Part shown: positions 28,885-37,676 of the stretch, piece after piece
How the letters are laid out: each line of letters opens with the position of its first letter
How positions within the stretch are numbered: position 1 is the stretch's first letter
DNA from: Rhodanobacter spathiphylli B39
Lineage (GTDB): Bacteria; Pseudomonadota; Gammaproteobacteria; Xanthomonadales; Rhodanobacteraceae
Direction of reading: 5' to 3'
Length of the DNA: 47,116 nt
Assembly (NCBI RefSeq): GCF_000264295.1
Contig: NZ_AJXT01000041.1
Span: 1 to 47,116, forward strand
The notes under the pieces: model-generated
What the model was told of the DNA's origin: nothing
Databases searched by the model: none
What the model saw: the letters and a program-made list of their open reading frames with translations, nothing else
Position numbers and translations under genes: made by a program

Positions 28885-30036
28885 TTACAGGCCGAGGGCC
28901 TTGGCCTTTGCCGCGTCGTAATCGGCCTGGGAGATCAGGCCGAGGTCGAGCATCTCCTTGGCCTTCTTCAGCTTGGCGATCGGGTCGTCGGCCGCCGGTG
29001 CGGCTGGCGCCACCGGCTGCTGCAAACCACCGATGCCACCCATCATGCCCGACGCCATGCCGATGCCCATCATGCCCGCCGCGCCGCCGTTCTCGCCGGC
29101 CGCCTGCATGCCGGCGGCGACGCTGGCCTGCAAGTTGGAATTGCCGCGGGCGCCGGAAAGCGCATCGGCGCGCTGCACCGTCTTCAGCAGTTCGCGGGTG
29201 TTCGCGTCGTACTCGATGGAGACGATGGCGGTCTTGACGATGGCCAGGCCGCGATCGGACTTCCACTGGTAGGCGCTTTCCACCGCATCGGACAGGCTCT
29301 TGGCGAAGCCCAGCGAATCCTGCTGCAGCTTGGTGATGCGGTGTTCCTTGTTGCCGTCGTTCGAGTACAGGCTGAAAGCCGGGGCGAGCGAACCCACCAC
29401 CTCGTTGAACAGCTGGCTGGCCGCGGCGTTGTCGATGTCGGTGAAATCGAACACCTTGCCCGGCTGCAGATACGAGGCCGGCACGAAGTTCTTCACGAAC
29501 AGGATCGGGTCGACGATCTTCAGCGTGTACGAGCCGCGCGTCACCGCGCCGACCTGGGTGTTGAGGAAGGCGTCGTCCCAGTAGATTTCCGATTGCGTGC
29601 CGAAGCGGTTGTCCGGCAGCTCCTTCAGCGAGACGAAGAACGCCGCCTGCTGCGAGCCCGGCTGGCCGCCGAACTTGAAGCGCTCCCAGCTCTGCTTGAC
29701 CAGCGCATCGACGAAGCCGCCGCCGGTGAAGATCGAGGTCGAGTTGAGGTCGTCCGATTTCCACTCGTAGCCGCCCGGCTCGGCGGCGAAGCCGGTGATC
29801 TTGCCGTCCTGGAACAGCAGCAGGCCGTAGCCCTCGGGCACGACGATCTTCGAACCGTTGGTGATGATGTTCGACGAACCGTGCGTGTTCGAACCGCGCC
29901 CGGCATTGCTGCCCTGAGGCACCGCCGCGAACAGCGCCGCCGTTGACGGCAGGCCGTCCGGAATCGTGTAGAAATCCTTCCACTGATCGGCCAGCGTGCC
30001 GCCGATCGATCCCGCCACTGCCTGAAAAAGACCCAT
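28885..30036 (-). CDS. SPFH-domain / virion core-like protein (YdjI family)
   Basis: A 383-aa cytosolic or membrane-peripheral protein. The N-terminal half is an SPFH (band 7-like) domain with IVVPEGYGLLLFQDGKI near residue 65 and the family pattern IYWDDAFLNTQVGAVTRGSYTLKI in two blocks. A Gly/Met/Ala-rich linker (about 305-345) and a C-terminal SHOCT segment (DPIAKLKKAKEMLDLGLISQ) follow. ATG 30036 has AGGGG 6 nt upstream. It heads the operon with the zinc-ribbon and one-TM proteins. The likely role is a membrane-stress scaffold, by analogy with YdjI. Confidence 0.85.
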   Translation of the reverse strand: MGLFQAVAGSIGGTLADQWKDFYTIPDGLPSTAALFAAVPQGSNAGRGSNTHGSSNIITNGSKIVVPEGYGLLLFQDGKITGFAAEPGGYEWKSDDLNSTSIFTGGGFVDALVKQSWERFKFGGQPGSQQAAFFVSLKELPDNRFGTQSEIYWDDAFLNTQVGAVTRGSYTLKIVDPILFVKNFVPASYLQPGKVFDFTDIDNAAASQLFNEVVGSLAPAFSLYSNDGNKEHRITKLQQDSLGFAKSLSDAVESAYQWKSDRGLAIVKTAIVSIEYDANTRELLKTVQRADALSGARGNSNLQASVAAGMQAAGENGGAAGMMGIGMASGMMGGIGGLQQPVAPAAPAADDPIAKLKKAKEMLDLGLISQADYDAAKAKALGL

Positions 30037-30583
30037 GACTTTCCCCTTGGATTCGTGGCCGGGCAGGACACCCGCCATGCCCGCCGAACTATACCCTGCG
30101 AGGCGGGGTGCGCGAACTGTCGCACGCGAGGGCGGGTTTGCCGGCCGCGTCGGTACGCCCCGTACTTTTTGCGCTATCCTCGATCGGATTCCGGGGGGAA
30201 TGGATGTCCATGGAACGCAGACCGACCGTCGCCACCTTCATCTGCACTGCCGCTACGACGGCAGCAAGACAGATGCTGGAGCGACATCACATGCTCGCCG
30301 ATCGCAACAGGCTTTCCCTGCGAATCCGTTCGTCACCACCGGCTGCTTTTCGCCGGCATCGAAGTCATGAAGCTTGCAGCTTCATGACCTTGCATTTCGA
30401 TCCCCTCGCACGAGTCGGGAACGAACATGTCGACTACGGGTGACAGGTGACTTCGATTCCACGTTCCCTACCGCGCAGTGCCGCGGGAATGGGGAACTCG
30501 ACTTGTGCATGTGACAGAAGCATCCGACTCGGGCCCGGTTTTCCGGTGCCTCTTTTGATCGGCCACCAAGGGAGTTGATGGGC
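30037..30583. other. 547-bp region without a convincing gene
   Basis: It holds the divergent upstream regions of the SPFH operon and the 312-aa protein gene, plus the long palindrome at 30364-30388. A 79-codon frame beginning ATG 30204 after a G-rich stretch is open, but its residue composition (Arg/His/Ser-rich, no domain) reads like non-coding sequence. Nothing else was recognised. Confidence 0.5.
30364..30388. repeat. Perfect 11-bp palindrome with 3-nt loop
   Basis: Arms GTCATGAAGCT (30364-30374) and AGCTTCATGAC (30378-30388) flank TGC. The AT-rich, non-REP-like sequence stands out from its surroundings. It could be a regulator site or a transcript hairpin; no T tract follows. It lies about 195 bp before the start of the 312-aa protein gene. 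Confidence 0.6.
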
Positions 30584-31522
30584 ATGCCTTCACAACCGGT
30601 TATCGACACACTGCTTGCAGCTTATGGCTGGACGGGCAAACCTGCCGCCCACATCGTCAACATGCCTGGCTACCCTCTGGCCGACATTGCCAACAAGACC
30701 ACCCTTTGGCACAACTTGAACGCCAATCTGTGGCGTTATGCGCGAGCCAACAACTGGGTCTGGATAGATACGGCCGGAAACAACGGCTCGACCTCGCATA
30801 GCGGCCCCATCGCTCCGGGCAAGCCCCCGGCGATAGCCGGAGCCGGCACCGGCGGCATACCGTTGCTGGACGGTACCAACCTGGCGAAGTCCTGCAATTG
30901 CGGAATCTTCAACACCGTGGCGCGGCAGCTCGCCTGGCACATCCTGGGGTTCAAGGACAACGAGGTGCTGAATGCGTCCACCGACAAGACCTTCGTCACG
31001 CTTCCCGGATCATCCACGTTCGACGCGGCCTGGATGGGCAATGTCCGCACAGTGACGCAGGACTTCGCCGCGATCCAGGCGCTGAAATTCACCAATCACT
31101 CCTTCAGCAAGGGGCCCGATGGAAACTTTACCGACGCCACCTGCAACGTCCCCAGCTTCGCCAACAAGACCGACATCATGTGGTTCGACCTCAAGCGCGC
31201 GAAGAGCACGCTGCTGGTCGAAAACTCGGGCCAGGCCGGCTGGCTGGTGGTTGACACGGTCTATAGCCATCATGGTCAACTGCCGGCCGGAGGCCCGCCT
31301 TACTACCTGATTGCCTCCGCGCAGCTGAAGGCAAAGAAGGGATTGTTCCCGCTGGGAGGCCCCGGACTGACACAGGCGGCGATCAACGCCGTGCCGGACC
31401 AATGCGCCACCTGCGTCGCATGGCCGAACTGGTGGCTGCTGAGCGCCAACGATCTTCCCGTCGAATTCAAGAACTGGGCGCGCTACTTCCTGCCGATACC
31501 GGGATACAGCTCAGGATATTAG
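30584..31522 (+). CDS. Protein of unknown function, Trp- and Cys-containing
   Basis: A 312-aa protein that I do not recognise. ATG 30584 is chosen since GGGAG lies 9 nt upstream; ATG 30578 and TTG 30575 are in frame. There is no signal peptide or membrane helix. Visible features are many Trp residues, two close cysteine pairs (Cys104/Cys106 in SCNCG; Cys274/Cys277 in CATC), and Cys106 at the start of a predicted helix (CGIFNTVARQLAWHI). His229/His230 follow a strand-like WLVVDTVY. A papain-like or transglutaminase-like hydrolase is conceivable from this Cys-helix and His-strand order, but that is speculation. It is flanked by non-coding DNA on both sides, so it is probably monocistronic and accessory. 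Confidence 0.7.
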   Translation: MPSQPVIDTLLAAYGWTGKPAAHIVNMPGYPLADIANKTTLWHNLNANLWRYARANNWVWIDTAGNNGSTSHSGPIAPGKPPAIAGAGTGGIPLLDGTNLAKSCNCGIFNTVARQLAWHILGFKDNEVLNASTDKTFVTLPGSSTFDAAWMGNVRTVTQDFAAIQALKFTNHSFSKGPDGNFTDATCNVPSFANKTDIMWFDLKRAKSTLLVENSGQAGWLVVDTVYSHHGQLPAGGPPYYLIASAQLKAKKGLFPLGGPGLTQAAINAVPDQCATCVAWPNWWLLSANDLPVEFKNWARYFLPIPGYSSGY

Positions 31523-31922
31523 GGGCGACATCGGTGACCATGTTGCCGGCCTTGCAGTGGCATTGCATGGTGTGGGCAAGGTGCTGGCGAGGCTGTACGC
31601 AAAGCAGGGTCGTGAATTTGATCGAACCCCGTTGTTCACGCGCGGCAGGTCCGTGCCCTGCCGGGCAATCCGGGAAAAATGGGTGACCATGCAGCGTTGG
31701 TCGATCACCGCAGCCGTTACCAGCCTTGCAACTACCGGACCCGGCGAAACGCCAGGCAAAAAGTGGCGGCAACCGCATGCCGGGCTGGATAAGGAGTGAT
31801 GGGATCAGGGAAAGAAATTCATCTGCTTTTGTACGGAACCCGCGCGCTGCCGGATGAGGAGTGTGATTACCAGAGAGCTGACGCAGTAACAAACCTTACA
31901 GTGACACAAACAGGGAAAACCA
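31523..31922. other. 400-bp intergenic region
   Basis: No gene supported on either strand; the open frames here have no recognisable composition or ribosome sites. It probably holds the promoter of the lipoprotein gene in its AT-richer last 100 bp, but I cannot place -35/-10 boxes with confidence. Confidence 0.5.
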
Positions 31923-32525
31923 ATGCAATTGATACGATGGAGTTTGGCAATGTTGTTGCTGGCTGGCCTGACCGGCTGCCAGTCGTCGTTGATGGTGAAG
32001 TCGGGAGGGGCGGATCCCAAGCCCGAGCCGGGCAAGGCTTTGGTAGTGTTCATGCGGCCGTCGTCGCTCGGTGGCGCGATCCAGTCCTCGGTGTACGACA
32101 CCCGGGATAAGCAGGACAAGTTCATCGGCATCGTCTCCAGCAAGACCAAGATCGCCTATCAGGCCGAACCTGGTGAGCACCTGTTCATGGTGATCGCGGA
32201 AAACGCGGACTTCATGGTCGCGCATCTGGACGCCGGGAAGACCTACTACACACTGGTGAGCCCGCGCATTGGAGTGTGGAAGGCGCGTTTCTCACTGCTC
32301 CCGATCCACAATCAGGCAGGTGCGAAGTACAGCACGCAGTCGTCCGATTTCCGCGAATGGATGGCCAAGACCGCATGGGTCAGTGTCACGCCCGCCGCCG
32401 AAGCGTGGTATCGCGAGCATGCGGCGGACATCACCGAAAAGAAGCTCGACTACATGCGCCGATGGAACACGGCCGATGCCGAGCAGCGGGCTGAATTGAC
32501 GTTGCCGGCCTCAGACGGCATCTAG
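31923..32525 (+). CDS. DUF2846-like lipoprotein
   Basis: A 200-aa protein with a lipoprotein signal peptide and lipobox LTGC (Cys19). The mature domain carries GKALVVFMRPSS, IGIVSSKTKIAYQAEPGEH and HLDAGKTYYTLV, which resemble the DUF2846 pattern of small beta-sandwich envelope lipoproteins. The C-terminus is helical and charged (ITEKKLDYMRRWN). The ribosome site AGGGAA precedes ATG 31923. It is followed by a strong terminator, so it is a single-gene unit. Function unknown. Confidence 0.8.
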   Translation: MQLIRWSLAMLLLAGLTGCQSSLMVKSGGADPKPEPGKALVVFMRPSSLGGAIQSSVYDTRDKQDKFIGIVSSKTKIAYQAEPGEHLFMVIAENADFMVAHLDAGKTYYTLVSPRIGVWKARFSLLPIHNQAGAKYSTQSSDFREWMAKTAWVSVTPAAEAWYREHAADITEKKLDYMRRWNTADAEQRAELTLPASDGI

Positions 32526-32558
32526 CCCCGTCGACGGTCCGCTCGGCGGACTGAGATG

Positions 32559-32597
32559 AAGAACGGCACCGTATCGCTACGGTGCCGTTCTTTTTTT
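32559..32597 (+). terminator. Strong intrinsic terminator
   Basis: A perfect 15-bp stem (32559-32573 with 32578-32592) with a TCGC loop runs into seven T residues (32591-32597). It ends the lipoprotein gene and insulates it from the convergent fad operon. Confidence 0.95.
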
Positions 32598-32622
32598 GGT
32601 GTCACGGGACAAGGCGCTTCGC

Positions 32623-32657
32623 TGTCATGAGGCGACTCCGGCCCCGCCGGAATGACA
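32623..32657. repeat. REP-like palindrome
   Basis: Outer arms TGTCAT/ATGACA and inner arms TCCGGC/GCCGGA with a CCC loop sit just past the stop of fadA. The xCCGGAATGAC form is typical of dispersed Xanthomonadales palindromes. Confidence 0.5.
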
Positions 32658-32661
32658 AACG

Positions 32662-33867
32662 TCAGAGCGCCTCGAAAATCCCCGCTGCGCCCATGCCGGT
32701 ACCGATGCACATGGTCACCATGCCGTACTTCTGCTTGCGCCGACGCATGCCGTGTACCAGCGTGGCGATGCGCACTGCACCGGTGGCGCCAAGCGGATGG
32801 CCGAGCGCGATGGCGCCGCCCAGCGGGTTGACCTTGCTCGGGTCCAGCTTGAGGTCGCCCATCACCGCCAATGCCTGGGCGGCAAAAGCCTCGTTGAGCT
32901 CGATCCAGTCCAGCTGATCCTGGGTGATGCCGGTCTGGGCGAGTGCCTTGGGAATCGCTTCCTTCGGGCCGATGCCCATCACTTCCGGCGGCACGCCGGC
33001 GACGGAGAAGCCGACGAAGCGGGCCAGCGGCTGCAGGTTGTATTCCTTGATGGCCTTTTCGCTGGCGAGCATCACGGCGCCGGCACCGTCGGACATCTGG
33101 CTGGAGTTGCCGGCGGTGACGGTGCCGCCGAACTGGCCGTTGCGGAACACGGTCTTCAGCTTGGCCAGCACTTCCATCGTGGTGCCGGCGCGCGGGCCTT
33201 CGTCGGCGCTGATGGTGCGGCTGTCGGTGACGATCTGGCGGGTGGCGAGGTCGGGGTAGTGATCGTCCAGCGCGAACGGGCTGATCTCGTCGTCGAATTC
33301 GCCGGCAGCCTGGGCGGCCAGCGCACGGCGGTGGCTCTCGACGGCGAACGCGTCCTGCTGCTCGCGGCTGACCTTCCACTGCTTGGCCACGTTTTCGGCG
33401 GTGATGCCCATGCCGTAGGCGATGCCGATGTTTTCATCCTGGAAGATCGCAGGGTTCATCGCGATCTTGTGGCCCATCATCGGCACCATGCTCATGCTCT
33501 CGGTGCCGCCGGCGAGCATCAGGTCGTCCAGGCCCAGGCGGATGCGATCGGCCGCCATCGCCACGGCCTGCAGGCCGGACGAGCAGAAGCGGTTGATGGT
33601 GACGCCGGGCACGGTGTGGGGCAGGCCGGCCAGCAGCACGCCGATGCGCGCCACGTTCATGCCTTGCTCGGCCTCGGGCATGGCGCAGCCGATGATGGCG
33701 TCGCCGATGCGGTGCGGGTCGATGCCCGGGTATTGCGCCATCACGCTGCGGATCACGTGGGCGAGCATGTCGTCCGGGCGGGTGTTGCGGAATACGCCGC
33801 GCGGCGCCTTGCCGACCGGGGTACGGGTGGCGGCGACGATGTAGGCGTCCTGGATTTGTTTGGTCAT
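32662..33867 (-). CDS. fadA: Acetyl-CoA C-acyltransferase (3-ketoacyl-CoA thiolase)
   Basis: The last step of fatty-acid beta-oxidation: thiolytic cleavage of 3-ketoacyl-CoA. The 401-aa thiolase shows [10 protein letters not shown] at the N-terminus, the acyl-accepting Cys in NRFCSSGLQ (near 95), the catalytic His in [17 protein letters not shown], and the second Cys in [13 protein letters not shown] at the end. ATG 33867 has GGAG 7 nt upstream. It is distal to the multifunctional oxidation gene, with 104 nt between that contain an inverted repeat. Confidence 0.95.
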   Translation of the reverse strand: MTKQIQDAYIVAATRTPVGKAPRGVFRNTRPDDMLAHVIRSVMAQYPGIDPHRIGDAIIGCAMPEAEQGMNVARIGVLLAGLPHTVPGVTINRFCSSGLQAVAMAADRIRLGLDDLMLAGGTESMSMVPMMGHKIAMNPAIFQDENIGIAYGMGITAENVAKQWKVSREQQDAFAVESHRRALAAQAAGEFDDEISPFALDDHYPDLATRQIVTDSRTISADEGPRAGTTMEVLAKLKTVFRNGQFGGTVTAGNSSQMSDGAGAVMLASEKAIKEYNLQPLARFVGFSVAGVPPEVMGIGPKEAIPKALAQTGITQDQLDWIELNEAFAAQALAVMGDLKLDPSKVNPLGGAIALGHPLGATGAVRIATLVHGMRRRKQKYGMVTMCIGTGMGAAGIFEAL

Positions 33868-33901
33868 GACGGAACTCCAAAAGGGTGAGAAAAGAGTGGA
33901 G

Positions 33902-33946
33902 AGGAGTGAGAAGTGAAAGAAAGCCTGGGCTTCGACTCTCACTCCT
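33902..33946. repeat. Inverted repeat in the fad intercistronic region
   Basis: Arms AGGAGTGAGA (33902-33911) and TCTCACTCCT (33937-33946) can form a hairpin between the hydroxyacyl-CoA dehydrogenase gene and fadA. With no T run, it is more likely an mRNA-stability or processing element than a terminator. Confidence 0.5.
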
Positions 33947-33971
33947 CACTTCCGCGCGCGCAGCGCGCTCA

Positions 33972-36359
33972 CTAGTTCCTCAAAGGTTTGCCGGTGGTCA
34001 TGGTGTGGGCGATGCGGGCCTGGGTCTTTTCGGTCTTGGCCAGCTCCACGAAGTGCTTGCGTTCCAGTGCCAGCAACCATTCCTCGTCGACGGTCGAGCC
34101 GCGCTCGATCACGCCGCCGCACAAGGTGTCGGCGATGCGCGTGGCGATGTCGATGTCGTGCGGCGAGGCGAAGTAGCCGGCCTGCAGGTTGGCCAGCGAG
34201 GCCTTGAACGTGGCGGTGCCGACATCGCCGGCGACCGGGATGGCGTTGGCAGGCAGGGGCGGGCGGTAGCCGGATTCGGCCAGGGCGTTGGCCACCTGCT
34301 TGGCCACGTAGAGCAGCTCGTAGGCGTTGAACACGACCACATCGCCGTCGCGCAGCAGGCCCAGGTTCTTCGCCTCGAACGCGCTGGCGGAGACCTTGGC
34401 CATCGCCACCGTCTCGAACACCTTCTTCAGCTCCTCGAACGGATCGGCCGGGTTGGCCTTCGCCGCGCGGATCGCCAGCTCATGCAGGCCGCCACCGGCG
34501 GGCAGCAGGCCGACGCCGGCCTCGACCAGGCCGATGTAGCTTTCGAGTGCTGCAACCGTCCTGGCGGAATGCATCTGGAATTCGCAGCCACCGCCGAAGG
34601 CCATGCCGCGCACGGCGGAAACGACCGGCACCAGCGAGTGCTTGATCGCCATGCTGGTGGCCTGGAAGTTGGTGACCATCTTCTCGAAATCGTCGAACCG
34701 GCCTTCCTTCAACAGGCCCAGCGCGCCCTTCAGGTCCGCGCCGGCGGAGAACGGCTCGCCGGTCTGCCAGATCACCACCGCCTTGAGCTTTTCCTCGGCC
34801 AGCTTGATCGCGTGCTGGACGCCGTCGAGCACGTGGTCATTGACGGTGTTCATCTTGGTCTTGAACGAGATGATGCCGATGCCGTCGTCGCCCAGCCTCC
34901 ACAGGCGCACGCCGTCGTTCTCCCACACGGTGGTGCCGGTGTCGAACTTTTCGCCGAGGATCGGATCGGGGAACAGCTGGCGCCGGTACACCGGGTGCTG
35001 CGAGCGCGGCTTGTCGGCATTGGCGCTGGCCGAGTACGAACCGTCCTTGCCATGCACGCCCTTGCGGCCGTCGGTGACCCAGGCTGGCAGGGGCGCGTTG
35101 CTCATCGCCTTGCCGGCCTTGATGTCGTCGTTGATCCATTCGGCGATCTGCTGCCAGCCGGCGGCCTGCCAGGTCTCGAACGGACCGAGCTTCCAGCCGT
35201 AGCCCCAGCGGATGGCGAAGTCGACGTCGCGGGCGGTGTCGGCGATGTCGGCCAGGTGGTAGGCGCTGTAGTGGAACAGGTCGCGGAAGCTGGCCCACAG
35301 GAATTGCGCCTGCGGATCAGTGCTGGCGCGCAGCTTGCCGAACTTCTCGGCCGGGTCCTTGATGCCCAGGATCGCGGCCACTTCATCGGACGGCTTCTGC
35401 TCGGCCGGGCGGAAGTCCTGCTTCGCCACATCCAGTACGACAATGTCCTTGCCGACCTTCTTGTAGAAGCCGCCGCCGGTCTTCTGGCCCAGCGCGCCCT
35501 TGTCGATCAGGCCCTGCAACCACACCGGCGCCTTGAAATACTGGTGCCACGGATCGTCGGGCAGGGTGTCGGCCATGGTCTTGATGACGTGCGCCATGGT
35601 GTCCAGGCCGACCACGTCGGCGGTGCGATAGGTGGCGCTCTTCGGGCGACCCAGCGCCGGACCGGTCAGCGCGTCGACGGTGTCGAAGCCGAGCTTGAAC
35701 TGGTCGGTGTGGTACATCGCCGACAGCATCGAGAACACGCCGATGCGGTTGCCGATGAAGTTGGGGGTGTCCTTGGCGATCACCACGCCCTTGCCGACGG
35801 TCGTGACCAGGAAGGCTTCGAGGCCATCCAGCACGTTCTTGTCGGTGAGCCTGGTCGGGATCAGCTCGACCAGGTGCATGTAGCGCGGCGGGTTGAAGAA
35901 GTGAACGCCGCAGAAGCGGTGGCGCATTTCCTCGGGCAGCGCCTCGGCCAGCGTGTTGATCGACAGGCCCGAGGTGTTGGAGGCGATGATCGCGGTCTTC
36001 GACAGGTGGCCGGCGATCTTCTTGTACAGGTCGAGCTTCCAGTCCATCCGCTCGGCGATCGCCTCGATCACCAGGTCGACGTCCTTCAGATGATCGAGAT
36101 CGTCGTCGTAGTTGGCCGGGATGATCGAGGCGGCCAGCGCCTTGTCGGCCAGCGGGGCGGGCGACAGCTTGGCCAGGTTGGCGATCGCCTTCAGCGCGAT
36201 GCCGCTCTTGGGGCCGTCCTTGGCGGGCAGGTCGAACAACACGGTTTCGACGCCGGCATTGGTCAGGTGCGCGGCAATCTGCGCGCCCATGACACCGGCG
36301 CCCAGCACGGCGGCCTTGCGGATGCGCAAGCCGGGGGTGGGGGAGGATGCAGCAGTCAT
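33972..36359 (-). CDS. 3-hydroxyacyl-CoA dehydrogenase/enoyl-CoA hydratase (FadN-type)
   Basis: A bifunctional beta-oxidation enzyme of 795 aa. The N-terminal 3-hydroxyacyl-CoA dehydrogenase has the Rossmann motif [17 protein letters not shown] (about 16-32), followed by SNTSGLSI and CGVHFFNPP. The enoyl-CoA hydratase/isomerase domain lies at the C-terminal side ([40 protein letters not shown] for the oxyanion region). This is the reverse of E. coli FadB and matches B. subtilis FadN. ATG 36359 has GGAG 6 nt upstream. It sits 38 nt downstream of the TetR gene and upstream of fadA, so the three form one operon for long-chain fatty acid use. Confidence 0.93.
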   Translation of the reverse strand: MTAASSPTPGLRIRKAAVLGAGVMGAQIAAHLTNAGVETVLFDLPAKDGPKSGIALKAIANLAKLSPAPLADKALAASIIPANYDDDLDHLKDVDLVIEAIAERMDWKLDLYKKIAGHLSKTAIIASNTSGLSINTLAEALPEEMRHRFCGVHFFNPPRYMHLVELIPTRLTDKNVLDGLEAFLVTTVGKGVVIAKDTPNFIGNRIGVFSMLSAMYHTDQFKLGFDTVDALTGPALGRPKSATYRTADVVGLDTMAHVIKTMADTLPDDPWHQYFKAPVWLQGLIDKGALGQKTGGGFYKKVGKDIVVLDVAKQDFRPAEQKPSDEVAAILGIKDPAEKFGKLRASTDPQAQFLWASFRDLFHYSAYHLADIADTARDVDFAIRWGYGWKLGPFETWQAAGWQQIAEWINDDIKAGKAMSNAPLPAWVTDGRKGVHGKDGSYSASANADKPRSQHPVYRRQLFPDPILGEKFDTGTTVWENDGVRLWRLGDDGIGIISFKTKMNTVNDHVLDGVQHAIKLAEEKLKAVVIWQTGEPFSAGADLKGALGLLKEGRFDDFEKMVTNFQATSMAIKHSLVPVVSAVRGMAFGGGCEFQMHSARTVAALESYIGLVEAGVGLLPAGGGLHELAIRAAKANPADPFEELKKVFETVAMAKVSASAFEAKNLGLLRDGDVVVFNAYELLYVAKQVANALAESGYRPPLPANAIPVAGDVGTATFKASLANLQAGYFASPHDIDIATRIADTLCGGVIERGSTVDEEWLLALERKHFVELAKTEKTQARIAHTMTTGKPLRN

Positions 36360-36397
36360 TGGCTTCTCCAAACGTGCAAGAGGTGGGACAGGTGAAT

Positions 36398-37024
36398 TCA
36401 GGGGTGGCTGAGGCCGGCCACGGCGAAGCGGATCAGGTGCAGGGCGGTCTGTTCGCGATGGGCGTTCTCACTGACATCGCTTTTGCGCTGGATCATGCCG
36501 AAGCCGGACATGGCATGAGTCAGCGCGCCGGTCACCAAGTCGATGCGCCAGTACAGCTCCTGCTTGCTCAGCTGCGGCAGCAGGCGGGCGAATTCGGCGG
36601 TGAACTGGCGCATGACATGGCCGTAATTGGCGGAAAGGAACTGGCGCAGGGTGTCGTCGTGCTCGGCGAAGGCGCGGGCCAGCACGCGCATGAACAGGGC
36701 GCCGCTGTCGTCGTGGGAAAGGTCGAGTGCCGGGCGGATGAAGGCTTCGAGCACGTCTTCCAGGGTGGTCTCGGGCGCGCCGGCGACTTGCGCCAGTGCG
36801 GCCAGTCGGCTTTCGTTCAGCGCGTCGAGGCGGCGGCGGAACACCTCCTCGACCAGCTTTTCCTTCGAACCGAAGTGGTAATTGACCGCGGCCAGGTTGA
36901 CCCCGGCATTGGTGGTCAGCTGGCGCAGCGAGGCGCCTTCGAAGCCGCGCTGGGCAAACAGCAGCTCGGCGGCGCCCAGGATGCGGTCCTTGGTTGAAAC
37001 GGAGCTGTTCACGGGGAGGATCAT
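36398..37024 (-). CDS. TetR/AcrR-family regulator of the fad operon (PsrA-like)
   Basis: A 208-aa repressor. The N-terminal helix-turn-helix (about 10-57) shows DRILGAAELLFAQRGFEG, then LRQLTTNAGVNLAAVNYHFGSKEKL. The C-terminal domain looks like the PsrA/CerR class, which senses acyl-CoA or fatty acids. It is first in the operon with the beta-oxidation genes, so acyl-ligand release of self-repression is the simplest model. Two perfect copies of the palindrome CAAACGATCGTTTG lie upstream. The start at 37024 is favoured over the longer frame reaching 37063, because the latter would run through the first operator. Confidence 0.9.
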   Translation of the reverse strand: MILPVNSSVSTKDRILGAAELLFAQRGFEGASLRQLTTNAGVNLAAVNYHFGSKEKLVEEVFRRRLDALNESRLAALAQVAGAPETTLEDVLEAFIRPALDLSHDDSGALFMRVLARAFAEHDDTLRQFLSANYGHVMRQFTAEFARLLPQLSKQELYWRIDLVTGALTHAMSGFGMIQRKSDVSENAHREQTALHLIRFAVAGLSHP

Positions 37025-37044
37025 CCAGCAGCCAGGGGCCGGTT

Positions 37045-37058
37045 CAAACGATCGTTTG
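37045..37058. promoter_or_regulatory. TetR operator, copy 1
   Basis: The perfect 14-bp palindrome CAAACGATCGTTTG lies 20 nt upstream of the TetR ATG. An identical copy lies at 37086-37099, 41 bp centre to centre (about four helical turns). This is expected for cooperative TetR-family binding and autorepression, and resembles PsrA-type boxes (GAAAC-N4-GTTTC). Confidence 0.85.
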
Positions 37059-37085
37059 AGCATACGCGGACAGCTCCGCGGCCGT

Positions 37086-37099
37086 CAAACGATCGTTTG
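37086..37099. promoter_or_regulatory. TetR operator, copy 2
   Basis: The second exact copy of CAAACGATCGTTTG. It sits between the TetR gene and ndk, so it could affect both divergent promoters, though ndk is usually constitutive. Confidence 0.85.
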
Positions 37100-37129
37100 T
37101 TGCAAACGCGCCGCGACTTGCGTATGGGT

Positions 37130-37135
37130 TAGAAT
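37130..37135 (+). promoter_or_regulatory. Possible ndk -10 box
   Basis: TAGAAT lies about 112 nt before the ndk start, just outside the operator region. No good -35 at standard spacing is visible. Confidence 0.3.
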
Positions 37136-37247
37136 CTGTCACAATTTCGTGAGCTAAATCCTCAATCCCTGACAGATTTGGCCTCAGCCGGCCTCGACTG
37201 GCGACCATCCCTTTCCCAATCATCCGTTTTTTCCGGAGCAGACCCGT

Positions 37248-37673
37248 ATGGCGCTGGAGCGCACTCTTTCCATCATCAAGCCCGACGCCGTTGCCAAGAA
37301 CGTCATCGGCCAGATCTACGCACGCTTCGAACAGGCCGGCCTGAAGATCGTCGCCGCCAAGATGAAGCAGCTGTCGCGCCAGGAAGCCGAAGGCTTCTAC
37401 GCCGTGCACAGCGAACGCCCGTTCTTCAAGGCGCTGGTCGATTTCATGATCTCCGGCCCGGTGATGATTTCCGCGCTGGAAGGCGAGAACGCCGTGCTGG
37501 CCCACCGTGACCTGATGGGCGCGACCAATCCGAAGGAAGCCGCGCCGGGCACGATCCGCGCCGACTTTGCCGAGTCGATCGACGCCAACGCCGTGCATGG
37601 TTCCGACGCCGTCGACACCGCCAAGGTGGAGATTGCCTATTTCTTCGCCGCCACCGAAGTTTGCCCGAGGTAA
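37248..37673 (+). CDS. ndk: Nucleoside diphosphate kinase
   Basis: Transfers the gamma phosphate of ATP to other NDPs through a phospho-histidine. At 141 aa it has the family length. [11 protein letters not shown] at the N-terminus, [14 protein letters not shown] in the middle and [12 protein letters not shown] with the catalytic His117 are all present. The ribosome site CGGAG lies at 37233-37237. rlmN begins 3 nt after its stop. Confidence 0.98.
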   Translation: MALERTLSIIKPDAVAKNVIGQIYARFEQAGLKIVAAKMKQLSRQEAEGFYAVHSERPFFKALVDFMISGPVMISALEGENAVLAHRDLMGATNPKEAAPGTIRADFAESIDANAVHGSDAVDTAKVEIAYFFAATEVCPR

Positions 37674-37676
37674 GTC

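Noticed and set aside
30204..30443. 79-codon frame with a G-rich stretch upstream
   Set aside because: Composition is not protein-like, it runs through the palindrome at 30364-30388, and no homologous domain is recognisable.
33885..36395. 836-codon plus-strand frame opposite the beta-oxidation gene
   Set aside because: Antisense artefact with repetitive Arg/His/Gly/Asp composition; the minus strand encodes a clear two-domain enzyme.
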